DNA of 6,712 nt, from positions 6,583-13,294 of the forward strand of contig FR899074.1 of the NCBI GenBank assembly GCA_000437255.1, written 5' to 3'. The translations under genes and the position numbers were made by a program. Source of the stretch: Ruminococcus sp. CAG:403. Lineage in GTDB: Bacteria > Bacillota > Clostridia > Oscillospirales > Ruminococcaceae. Below, piece by piece: positions 1-5,849 of this stretch (within the stretch, counting starts at the first letter, position 1; each line of letters opens with the position of its first letter). The notes beneath the pieces are model-generated. The model ran no database searches, was not told the origin of the DNA, and saw only the letters and a list, made by a program, of their open reading frames with translations.

Positions 1-2111
1 CTTCCATAAGTAAGTAAATTACAATTATAATAATTCCAATGGTCGTCTTCATTATCTACCGAGAAAAGTTCCCCATCATATGCCATGAAGTTATCCCAAA
101 CAGTAGCAGAACAATCCCACGCATTTAAAAAGTACATTTTCTTACCCCAAGTATTGGTTGCAGTATCCATATAAACTTTGTTGCCATATACCGAAGCGTT
201 CTGTCCCCAGCCCTCTACGACATCATTTTGTTCAAATGCACGCTGAATTGCAGTGCATCCGTTTCTGTAGCCAATGTTATTTCGGATGACACAGTCATTG
301 CCTTTGATATTGATAAAGCTCTTGGCTGAATTTTCACCGCTCATTCCAGTTCCATCAAATGTACAATTTTCTACCGTTGTTCCAATGGTGTACTCTTTGA
401 TGTCAACGTGTTCAGCCGCAACATTCGGGCCAAGTTTGCAGTTCTTTATGGTATTGTAGTGACATTCATGACCATATTCTGTTGTACTTTTTGCACTGCC
501 AACGTAAACAGCTTCTCCATATCCCGGAGAAACAACACCAGTATCGTGAATCGTGCAATTTTCAATCAGGCAATAGGAACTATCGTCTCTCAAATGAATA
601 CCCTCTGACCCAATGTTATACACTTCACAGTTTCTGATTTTTGTATGATTGGAATTGTCGATCATGATTCCCTTCTGTGCATTTGTGATTTTTAAATCTT
701 TGATTTCCCACCAATCTCCGGAAATGGATAAGGCATAATTTTCAGCGGTGGAAGAACCAGATAGAATAGCAGGCTTTTCTGGATTTTCAGAACGAAGGAT
801 AATTGGATTTTCTTCTGTTCCGTCCGCTGAACTGGTGAACATGTATCCCTTTGGCGTAGCACCACTATAGACATACTCCCCTTCAGCAAGTATGATTTCA
901 TCCCCTGCTTTTGCATGCTCAAGGGCATTTTTTAGTTCTTCTGTATTTTTCACATAGACTTGATTGGTTGGAAATTCTCCAGAAGTCAATTTTCGCTTCA
1001 TCGCACAAAGATCAAACCCATTCCATATGCCGTCCTCACAGAAATCAGCTGCTTTCCAATCAGCTAATTTCGTATCCGGAACAGCAAGAAGCCACTTCTG
1101 AAAAAGAACAACATCTGCAAGATCGAACGTTCCATCCGCATTGACATCGCCTTGCAATGAAGTATCGTGGGAGATATCTTCAAGGCTGCCCCAGCCATCC
1201 TCTGGATAGGTTTCCTGTTGTTCGGTATCACCGCTTTCATGAAATGGTGTAATTTTCACATAATCGATTTCAAAATCGGAAGTTTCAAAATCCGGCGTTC
1301 CCGCCCAGCTATTCGGGAACCATAGTCCGAGCCACAGTCTGCTTGCATTGGTCGGAATATATTCTTTTGCAGTATAAGTCAGTACATCGTCAAAGTAAAA
1401 TTCAACCCTTGCTTCCTCATTTTCATCGCCGGTATGCCAATCAAACCGATACTTATGAAATGCTCCATCTGCTTGGTTGGCTCCAATATCCGTATATCCG
1501 GTTCGATATTCTCCTTCATTTTCGCCAATCCAAGTATTACACAATGCATACTGATAGCTTTGATCTTTCTTTTCAGAATTCGGTCTGCCGGGCATTTCAA
1601 TGTCAATTTCATGGTTCGTAATTTCACCGGTATCCCAATCCTCTTCATATTCAAACGTCCAGATTGCGGAGCAGGCACCAAGTTCCGGGGAAACCTTTGC
1701 CATTACTTCATAACTTCCAGATGCATAGTATGCTTTCGTTGCAATTGCTGCACCAGTTCTTTTTCCGTCCGTTCGCTGGGAACCATCTTTGTTGATACCT
1801 TTTAAATCACCTTGATAGAAATTTCCGTTTCCGGTTAAAATCAGTTTTCCATTTTGAATAGAAACATTCTGTGGAATTACGCCGCCATTATAATCGACAT
1901 TCACCCCATTCTCCGTAACTTTTCCGCCCCAGTTCTTATATGCAACCAGCCACTTGTCTGGATCCAGCGTCCCACTTGAAAAATCATCATAGAACCCATC
2001 TGTTGCTTGTTCTGCTGCAATAGTGGAACCTTCATCGACCGCTGCCAAATGAAAAGCAGCAGATGTACATGCAATCACCAATGCTGATAGAATCGATAGA
2101 AACTTTTTCAT
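1..2111 (-). CDS. Secreted GH16 glycoside hydrolase - dockerin - parallel beta-helix protein (C-terminus cut by window edge)
   Basis: The gene reads open for 703 codons with no stop before the left edge. ATG at 2111 is preceded by AGGAG at 2124-2120 with 8-nt spacing. Residues 1 to about 24 form a signal peptide (MKK, then a hydrophobic stretch). Residues ~38-290 are a GH16 jelly-roll: the signature HEIDIEM gives nucleophile E168, D170 and acid/base E172, in the ExDxE spacing of lichenase/xyloglucanase-type members rather than ExDxxE. W151 lies in the usual aromatic position and LWLGLWFPNSW (259-269) is near the domain end. After a short acidic linker, residues 321-378 are a dockerin with two calcium loops (D322/N324/D326/D333 and D356/C358/D360/D367), closely Ruminococcus-like. 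From ~383 a right-handed beta-helix begins with a polysaccharide-lyase-style opening (NTEELKNALEHAKAGDEIIL) and repeats of xIxNCxI type. By family knowledge it should be exported and bind a cohesin. The GH16 substrate (beta-glucan, xyloglucan or other) and the beta-helix activity are not determined. The gene is monocistronic as seen here. Confidence 0.5.
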   Translation of the reverse strand, partial: MKKFLSILSALVIACTSAAFHLAAVDEGSTIAAEQATDGFYDDFSSGTLDPDKWLVAYKNWGGKVTENGVNVDYNGGVIPQNVSIQNGKLILTGNGNFYQGDLKGINKDGSQRTDGKRTGAAIATKAYYASGSYEVMAKVSPELGACSAIWTFEYEEDWDTGEITNHEIDIEMPGRPNSEKKDQSYQYALCNTWIGENEGEYRTGYTDIGANQADGAFHKYRFDWHTGDENEEARVEFYFDDVLTYTAKEYIPTNASRLWLGLWFPNSWAGTPDFETSDFEIDYVKITPFHESGDTEQQETYPEDGWGSLEDISHDTSLQGDVNADGTFDLADVVLFQKWLLAVPDTKLADWKAADFCEDGIWNGFDLCAMKRKLTSGEFPTNQVYVKNTEELKNALEHAKAGDEIILAEGEYVYSGATPKGYMFTSSADGTEENPIILRSENPEKPAILSGSSTAENYALSISGDWWEIKDLKITNAQKGIMIDNSNHTKIRNCEVYNIGSEGIHLRDDSSYCLIENCTIHDTGVVSPGYGEAVYVGSAKSTTEYGHECHYNTIKNCKLGPNVAAEHVDIKEYTIGTTVENCTFDGTGMSGENSAKSFINIKGNDCVIRNNIGYRNGCTAIQRAFEQNDVVEGWGQNASVYGNKVYMDTATNTWGKKMYFLNAWDCSATVWDNFMAYDGELFSVDNEDDHWNYYNCNLLTYG

Positions 2112-2195
2112 TCATTCATCTCCTACTTATTTTTAGTGACATCTGTTATCCCCAAAACGCTCTGATCTTACAGGATATTTTTAGCACTATAACGT

Positions 2196-2207
2196 ATAAT
2201 TAATTAT
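2196..2207. repeat. 12-bp AT palindrome just after the -10 of the GH16 gene
   Basis: ATAATTAATTAT is a perfect 12-bp palindrome that begins one base downstream of the -10 hexamer and covers the expected transcription start. The position would suit a repressor operator, but the sequence is pure A/T in an AT-rich region, so chance is a real alternative. Confidence 0.3.
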
Positions 2208-2208
2208 G

Positions 2209-2237
2209 ATTATATCACAATCCATCAAAAAATTCAA
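2209..2237 (-). promoter_or_regulatory. Sigma-A-type promoter with extended -10 for the GH16-dockerin gene
   Basis: On the minus strand TTGAAT (2237-2232) is followed after 17 bp by TATAAT (2214-2209), with TGA directly before it, giving an extended TGnTATAAT. The start would fall near 2202, leaving a leader of about 90 nt before the ATG at 2111. No known riboswitch was recognised in that leader. Confidence 0.8.
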
Positions 2238-2366
2238 TCAGCTGAATGGATCTTTTGGTAAAAAAGTCAATTTTAAAGCACGCCATTTGGTTATCCAATA
2301 TCATTCTCCCGATTCAGACACCCGATCAAAGCTTTTCCGTTCTTAATTGAATGTACAATGTACGCA

Positions 2367-2407
2367 AAAAGGAGCATATCAGTCCTAAGAACTGATATGC
2401 TCCTTTT
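2367..2407 (-). terminator. Rho-independent terminator after the GGGtGRT gene
   Basis: Two perfectly complementary 17-nt arms (2367-2383 and 2391-2407; core GGAGCATATCAGT) enclose a 7-nt loop. Read on the minus strand the stem ends in five Ts, and it lies 31 nt past the stop at 2439. It separates this operon from the GH16 gene's promoter. The other strand also shows a short T run, so it could work both ways, although no plus-strand gene is present here. Confidence 0.9.
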
Positions 2408-2438
2408 GTTGCTTTATATTAAAAAGTCACGCAATTTC

Positions 2439-3458
2439 TTAGAATTTTCCAGCTTTTGCAGCTTCTTCTACAGAAACAGCAACTGCAACAGTTGCACCAA
2501 CCATAGGATTGTTACCCATGCCGATCAAGCCCATCATTTCAACGTGAGCCGGAACAGAAGAGGAACCTGCAAACTGTGCGTCAGAATGCATACGACCCAT
2601 TGTATCTGTCATACCATAGGAAGCCGGGCCAGCAGCCATATTATCTGGGTGCAGTGTACGACCTGTACCACCACCAGAAGCAACAGAGAAATACTTCTTG
2701 CCAGCGTCAATACATTCCTTCTTATAAGTACCTGCAACAGGATGCTGGAAACGAGTCGGGTTGGTGGAGTTACCAGTAATGGAAACATCAACGCCTTCCT
2801 TCCACATAATCGCAACGCCTTCTGTTACATCATTTGCGCCATAGCAATTTACCTTTGCACGCGGGCTTTCCGGATCCTTAGAATAGCACTTCCGGAATAC
2901 TTCCTTTACTTCGCCAGTGTAATAATCCATTTCGGTTTCTACATAAGTAAAGCCGTTTACTCTTGCAATGATCTGCGCAGCATCTTTTCCAAGACCATTC
3001 AGAATAACACGAAGCGGTTCCTTCCGAACCTTATTTGCCTTTTCTGCAATTCCGATTGCGCCTTCAGCAGCGGCAAAAGATTCGTGACCTGCAAGAAATG
3101 CGAAACATTTTGTTTCTTCTTCCAGCAGCATTTTGCCAAGGTTACCATGTCCAAGACCAACCTTACGCTGATCGGCAACAGAACCTGGAATACAGAATGC
3201 CTGCAAACCTTCGCCAATTGCAGCAGCAGCGTCAGCTGCCCGCTTACATCCCTTTTTAATTGCAATTGCAGCGCCTACTGTATAGGCCCATTTTGCATTT
3301 TCAAAGCAAATCGGCTGAATGCCTTCTACCATTTTATATACATCCAGACCAGCAGCCTTTGTTACTTCAGCGGCTTCTTCAATAGAATTGATGCCATATT
3401 CTTTTAAAACAGCAAGAATCTGCTTTTCTCTTCTTTCGTATGATTCAAACAGTGCCAT
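2439..3458 (-). CDS. GGGtGRT-family protein of unknown function
   Basis: This is a complete 339-residue protein. The family name-giving motif GGGTGRT lies at residues 262-268, inside a glycine-rich C-terminal half that also holds ITGNSTNPTRFQHP (227-240) and GLIGMGNNPMVGATVAVAV (310-328). There is no signal peptide or obvious membrane segment, so it is probably cytoplasmic. It has seven cysteines (51, 71, 89, 118, 191, 205, 249); whether any bind metal cannot be told from one sequence. ATG at 3458 has AGGAGG at 3472-3467 with 8-nt spacing. It starts 22 nt after the stop of the IscU/NifU-like gene, so the two are almost certainly one transcript, ending at the terminator at 2367-2407. By established knowledge the family is widespread in anaerobic Firmicutes without an assigned reaction. 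The neighbour suggests, by inference only, a link to Fe-S cluster biogenesis or use. Confidence 0.93.
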   Translation of the reverse strand: MALFESYERREKQILAVLKEYGINSIEEAAEVTKAAGLDVYKMVEGIQPICFENAKWAYTVGAAIAIKKGCKRAADAAAAIGEGLQAFCIPGSVADQRKVGLGHGNLGKMLLEEETKCFAFLAGHESFAAAEGAIGIAEKANKVRKEPLRVILNGLGKDAAQIIARVNGFTYVETEMDYYTGEVKEVFRKCYSKDPESPRAKVNCYGANDVTEGVAIMWKEGVDVSITGNSTNPTRFQHPVAGTYKKECIDAGKKYFSVASGGGTGRTLHPDNMAAGPASYGMTDTMGRMHSDAQFAGSSSVPAHVEMMGLIGMGNNPMVGATVAVAVSVEEAAKAGKF

Positions 3459-3480
3459 TGTTTCTTCCTCCTATCGATTT

Positions 3481-4173
3481 TTATTCCTGTCTGGGATCTA
3501 CAAACTTAACAGCATCTGCAACACGACCATACTGACCCTGTGCTTTTTCAAATGCAGTGTTTGCATCATCGCCTGCTTTGATAAAGTCCATCATCTTACC
3601 AAAGTTTACAAACTTATAACCAATGATCTCGTCATCTTCATTCAATGCAATCTTGGTAACATAACCATCTGTCATTTCCAGATAACGTGGGCCCTTTGCA
3701 AGTGTACCATACATAGTACCAACCTGAGAACGCAGACCCTTACCCAAATCTTCCAGGCCAGCGCCAATCGGAAGACCTTCTTCAGAGAAAGCACTCTGGC
3801 TTCTACCATAAACAATCTGCAAGAACAATTCTCTCATTGCAGTATTGATCGCATCACAGACTAAGTCTGTATTCAATGCTTCCAGAATGGTTCTGCCCGG
3901 CAGGATTTCTGCTGCCATAGCAGCGGAATGTGTCATACCAGAACATCCTACGGTTTCTACCAAAGCTTCCTGAATGATGCCTTCTTTTACATTCAGTGTT
4001 AACTTACAGGTTCCCTGCTGAGGAGCACACCAACCAATGCCGTGTGTCAAGCCGGAGATGTCGCTGATTTCCTTTGCCTTAACCCATTTTGCTTCTTCTG
4101 GGATTGGGGCAGCGCCATGATTTACACCCTGTGTGACGCAGCACATTTTGTTTACTTCGTTTGAATAAATCAT
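3481..4173 (-). CDS. IscU/NifU N-terminal-like iron-sulfur cluster scaffold protein
   Basis: This is a complete 230-residue cytoplasmic protein. Residues ~54-105 follow the IscU fold pattern: GTCKLTLNVKEGIIQEA leading to VETVGCSGMTHSAAMAAEIL and then GRTILEAL, which parallels the IscU segment containing GCGSAIASS and KTVEEAL. Candidate cluster cysteines are C49 or C56, C77 and C106; C11 and C12 add a CC pair near the N-terminus. It is about 100 residues longer than classical IscU, with an extra C-terminal region (~130-230) not recognised as a known domain. ATG at 4173 is set by AAGGAG at 4186-4181 with 7-nt spacing. It is the first gene of a two-gene operon with the GGGtGRT gene 22 nt downstream. 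No cysteine desulfurase or SUF/ISC gene is visible nearby, so it may serve a dedicated target rather than general assembly. The family assignment is fairly secure; the role is inference. Confidence 0.85.
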   Translation of the reverse strand: MIYSNEVNKMCCVTQGVNHGAAPIPEEAKWVKAKEISDISGLTHGIGWCAPQQGTCKLTLNVKEGIIQEALVETVGCSGMTHSAAMAAEILPGRTILEALNTDLVCDAINTAMRELFLQIVYGRSQSAFSEEGLPIGAGLEDLGKGLRSQVGTMYGTLAKGPRYLEMTDGYVTKIALNEDDEIIGYKFVNFGKMMDFIKAGDDANTAFEKAQGQYGRVADAVKFVDPRQE

Positions 4174-4184
4174 TTTTAAACTCC

Positions 4185-4199
4185 TTTCCGAATCGGAAA
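4185..4199. promoter_or_regulatory. Perfect 15-bp palindrome overlapping the ribosome site of the scaffold gene
   Basis: TTTCCGAATCGGAAA has 7-bp arms around one central base. It lies between the promoter and the ATG at 4173 and shares its last bases with the AAGGAG ribosome site. It could be a protein operator. In RNA it could instead form a 6-bp stem with a 3-nt loop that partly covers the ribosome site. The symmetry is seen; the function is inferred. Confidence 0.5.
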
Positions 4200-4204
4200 T
4201 TTAC

Positions 4205-4221
4205 TGTGTGATTTTTACACA
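4205..4221. repeat. Short inverted repeat TGTGT-N7-ACACA at the expected transcription start
   Basis: Five-base arms TGTGT (4205-4209) and ACACA (4217-4221) flank a T-rich spacer immediately downstream of the -10 of the scaffold operon. The location is operator-like, but the arms are short. It does not match the Rex or CRP consensus well enough to name a regulator. Confidence 0.35.
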
Positions 4222-4228
4222 CTTTTTT

Positions 4229-4257
4229 ATTATACAACATTTTTCGATTTGAATCAA
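4229..4257 (-). promoter_or_regulatory. Sigma-A-type promoter of the scaffold/GGGtGRT operon
   Basis: On the minus strand TTGATT (4257-4252) and a perfect TATAAT (4234-4229) are separated by 17 bp. Transcription should begin near 4222, giving a leader of about 50 nt that contains both inverted repeats listed here. The consensus -10 suggests substantial expression unless repressed. Confidence 0.82.
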
Positions 4258-4319
4258 GACTTTTTTAAAAATAATCCAGTTGTAATCCGTATGATAGATT
4301 CCTTGGAAAACGCTTTTCT

Positions 4320-5132
4320 TTATAGATACCACTCGTTTCTTCTCAACTGTGTATATGGGCGGTATTTTCTCACAATTTCGGCTTGCTGCAAATCAACATC
4401 TGCATAGAGCAGTTGTTCCGTATCATCTGCCATTACAAGTACTTCTCCATTGGCATCTGTTACAATAGATTCTCCGGAAAAATTCATACGATCTTCCGTT
4501 CCTACACGATTGCACATTGCAAGGAGCACACTGTTTTGAAACGCCTGTACTCGGATTTCCCACGCAAACATTTTTGAGGGTTCTTCCTTGGTGTTTACGG
4601 TTGGAATCAGAATTAGATCTGCTCCCATCAAAGCTTCTGTGCGGATGCTTTCCGGATAATGCCGATCAAAACACACCACGATTCCAATTTTTCTGAATGC
4701 AGTATCAAAAACATGAAAGCCATCATCTGACGGCATATAGTAATCCTGTTCAAAAAATTGCTCTGCCTGTGCAATATGCACCATTTTCTGCACACCGAGG
4801 ATACTGCCATTTTTATCGATCAGAATACTGGCATCGTATGTCTTTCCGTTTTCTAACAAATATATATTCGGCACTGCCATGATGCAGTATGCTTTACAAG
4901 CTGCACAAAATTGTTTTATGATATCCGAGTCCAATGGAATCGCATATTTAGAGACATCTTTTCCCGGATACTGCGGAAAAAATTCTGTCAGCTGTACCTC
5001 CGGGAATAATACAAGATCTGCCTTATTTTCTGCTGCCGCTTTGAGTAATTGAATACTTTTACCGAGGTTATTCTTAACACTTCCTGCATTCGCCATTTGT
5101 GCCAATGCTAACCGCATCTTTCTTTTTTTCAT
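4320..5132 (-). CDS. Carbon-nitrogen hydrolase (nitrilase superfamily amidohydrolase)
   Basis: From the preferred ATG at 5132 this is 270 residues; an ATG two codons earlier at 5138 would give 272. Using the 272-residue numbering, the Glu-Lys-Cys triad is complete: E47 in LVLFPEVQLTE, K118 in GVQKMVH and C156 in IGIVVCFDRHYPES. E126 or E130 is the likely second glutamate. The conserved WEIRVQAFQN block (193-202) and the C-terminal GESIVTDANGEVL strand pair are also present. Family enzymes hydrolyse amide or carbamoyl bonds in the cytoplasm through a cysteine thioester. The CFDRH nucleophile context resembles N-carbamoyl-amine/amino-acid hydrolases, but the substrate cannot be fixed. There is no signal peptide. 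It has its own promoter and no amino-acid or polyamine genes beside it. No clear terminator follows, so some transcription could run into the scaffold operon. Confidence 0.92.
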   Translation of the reverse strand: MKKRKMRLALAQMANAGSVKNNLGKSIQLLKAAAENKADLVLFPEVQLTEFFPQYPGKDVSKYAIPLDSDIIKQFCAACKAYCIMAVPNIYLLENGKTYDASILIDKNGSILGVQKMVHIAQAEQFFEQDYYMPSDDGFHVFDTAFRKIGIVVCFDRHYPESIRTEALMGADLILIPTVNTKEEPSKMFAWEIRVQAFQNSVLLAMCNRVGTEDRMNFSGESIVTDANGEVLVMADDTEQLLYADVDLQQAEIVRKYRPYTQLRRNEWYL

Positions 5133-5140
5133 TGCCATAA

Positions 5141-5146
5141 TCCTTT
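5141..5146 (-). promoter_or_regulatory. Ribosome binding site that favours the start at 5132
   Basis: AAAGGA (minus strand, 5146-5141) stands 8 nt before the ATG at 5132 but only 2 nt before the in-frame ATG at 5138. Normal spacing therefore points to 5132 as the start of the nitrilase-family gene. Confidence 0.7.
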
Positions 5147-5180
5147 GATTTTATCAATTAAAGTGGTGTTTATTTTTTAT

Positions 5181-5209
5181 AGTATAGCATAATCCAACTC
5201 TATTTTCAA
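5181..5209 (-). promoter_or_regulatory. Extended -10 promoter of the nitrilase-family gene
   Basis: On the minus strand TTGAAA (5209-5204) is followed after 17 bp by TATACT (5186-5181), preceded by TGC, giving an extended -10. The start would be near 5174, about 40 nt before the coding start, so the leader is too short for a large riboswitch. Confidence 0.75.
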
Positions 5210-5411
5210 GACAACCTCTGCAAAACAGCACAATATTTTAATGAGTAAATACAGCATTAAGAAAAATCGGTTGATTGCTTTTGTTTTATGTACCTATTTG
5301 CTATCATAAATATTTGAAATCATGCTTTTCGCACGCTTTCAGAATAAAAAATGTCCAAATGATGTGACCTTTCGTCATGTTACCATTATTGAGACTATAA
5401 CCCATATATCA
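5210..5411. other. AT-rich intergenic stretch with no supported gene
   Basis: This is the bulk of the 324-base gap between the nitrilase-family gene and the VOC gene. It holds no tRNA, no known riboswitch and no convincing coding region on either strand. The only internal order noticed is an imperfect direct repeat: ATGTGACC at 5362-5369 and ATGTTACC at 5377-5384, 15 bp apart start to start. Confidence 0.6.
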
Positions 5412-5445
5412 AGAACAGCCACAGTCAAATAACTGTAGCTGTTCT
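5412..5445 (-). terminator. Hairpin terminator after the kinase/VOC pair
   Basis: Arms 5412-5425 and 5432-5445 pair over 14 positions around a 6-nt loop. The single non-Watson-Crick position is a C-A clash in plus-strand RNA but a G-U wobble in minus-strand RNA, so the hairpin is sound only for transcripts of the minus-strand genes. It starts 11 nt after the stop at 5457. The T run after it is short and interrupted, so termination may be incomplete. Confidence 0.72.
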
Positions 5446-5456
5446 CAATTGTATTT

Positions 5457-5849
5457 TTAAAGAATTTGACTAAACTCAATCACTTCATGATTCGGCCCTG
5501 TAATCTTGAAAAACTTTACACCATTCTCCCAGAAGGGTAGGAAGTGAATGGTATCCTTCTGATTGTTCAGTTCCAATGCACAGACTTCCTCATAAGCGGC
5601 TTCAATATCTCTGACGTCAATTGCCAAATGATCCCACGCCCCCGCCTGCATTGGTGCCTGATGATTTTCATAGATTTCCAGCATCAGGTTTCCAAGCTGC
5701 AAAAATGCAACCGCTTCGCCGGCTTCTTCGTTATAGGTGTGAAGTGCAACGCGAAATCCAAGCTTTTCGTAAAAAGCAATGGTTTCCTGCAAATCATTAG
5801 TCGGAAATCCTATGTGCTGAAATCCGGTCGCATTGTCCTGCAATTTCAT
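5457..5849 (-). CDS. VOC-superfamily (glyoxalase/bleomycin-resistance fold) protein
   Basis: This is a 130-residue protein with two beta-alpha-beta-beta-beta halves typical of the VOC fold. Putative metal ligands sit where E. coli glyoxalase I has them: H12 (GFQHIGFPTND), E59 (NLMLEIYE), H74 (AWDHLAIDV) and E125 (HEVIEFSQ). The two-His two-Glu set implies a metal-dependent activity (lactoylglutathione-lyase-like, epimerase-like or similar), but the substrate is not readable from sequence. ATG at 5849 overlaps the upstream kinase stop as ATGA and has AGAGG at 5862-5858 with 8-nt spacing. An in-frame ATG at 5933 would add 28 residues lying inside the kinase gene and lacking fold character, so it was not used. 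Translational coupling to a fructokinase-like gene suggests a role near sugar metabolism, perhaps aldehyde or sugar-phosphate side products; this is inference. Confidence 0.88.
   Translation of the reverse strand: MKLQDNATGFQHIGFPTNDLQETIAFYEKLGFRVALHTYNEEAGEAVAFLQLGNLMLEIYENHQAPMQAGAWDHLAIDVRDIEAAYEEVCALELNNQKDTIHFLPFWENGVKFFKITGPNHEVIEFSQIL

Noticed and set aside
1434..1805. 123-codon open frame on the plus strand
   Set aside because: It is the antisense of the GH16 catalytic domain, whose active-site motif lies on the minus strand here.
2112..2202. Possible riboswitch in the ~90-nt leader of the GH16 gene
   Set aside because: Only short competing pairings (such as TATCC with GGATA) were found; no conserved core of a known riboswitch class is visible.
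2353..2363. 11-bp palindrome GTACAATGTAC beside the terminator
   Set aside because: It is short, follows the terminator on the minus strand and is over 100 bp upstream of the GH16 promoter; no reason to assign a role.
2358..3407. 349-codon open frame on the plus strand
   Set aside because: It lies antisense to the GGGtGRT gene, begins inside the terminator hairpin, has no ribosome site and gives a Cys/Ser/Phe-rich product without family likeness.
4205..4222. CRP/FNR- or Rex-like site TGTGA-N6-CACAC
   Set aside because: Half-sites do not match either consensus symmetrically; kept only as an unnamed inverted repeat.
4306..4318. GAAAACGCTTTTC, resembling a catabolite-response (cre/LacI-type) operator
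   Set aside because: The outer positions do not fit the cre consensus, and it lies about 50 bp upstream of the -35 of the scaffold operon, just after the nitrilase stop; too weak to call.
5241..5309. 22-codon frame on the plus strand with a basic then hydrophobic product, MSKYSIKKNRLIAFVLCTYL plus two residues
   Set aside because: The product looks like a small membrane peptide, but there is no ribosome site before its ATG and no supported promoter; an open frame this short is expected by chance in AT-rich DNA.
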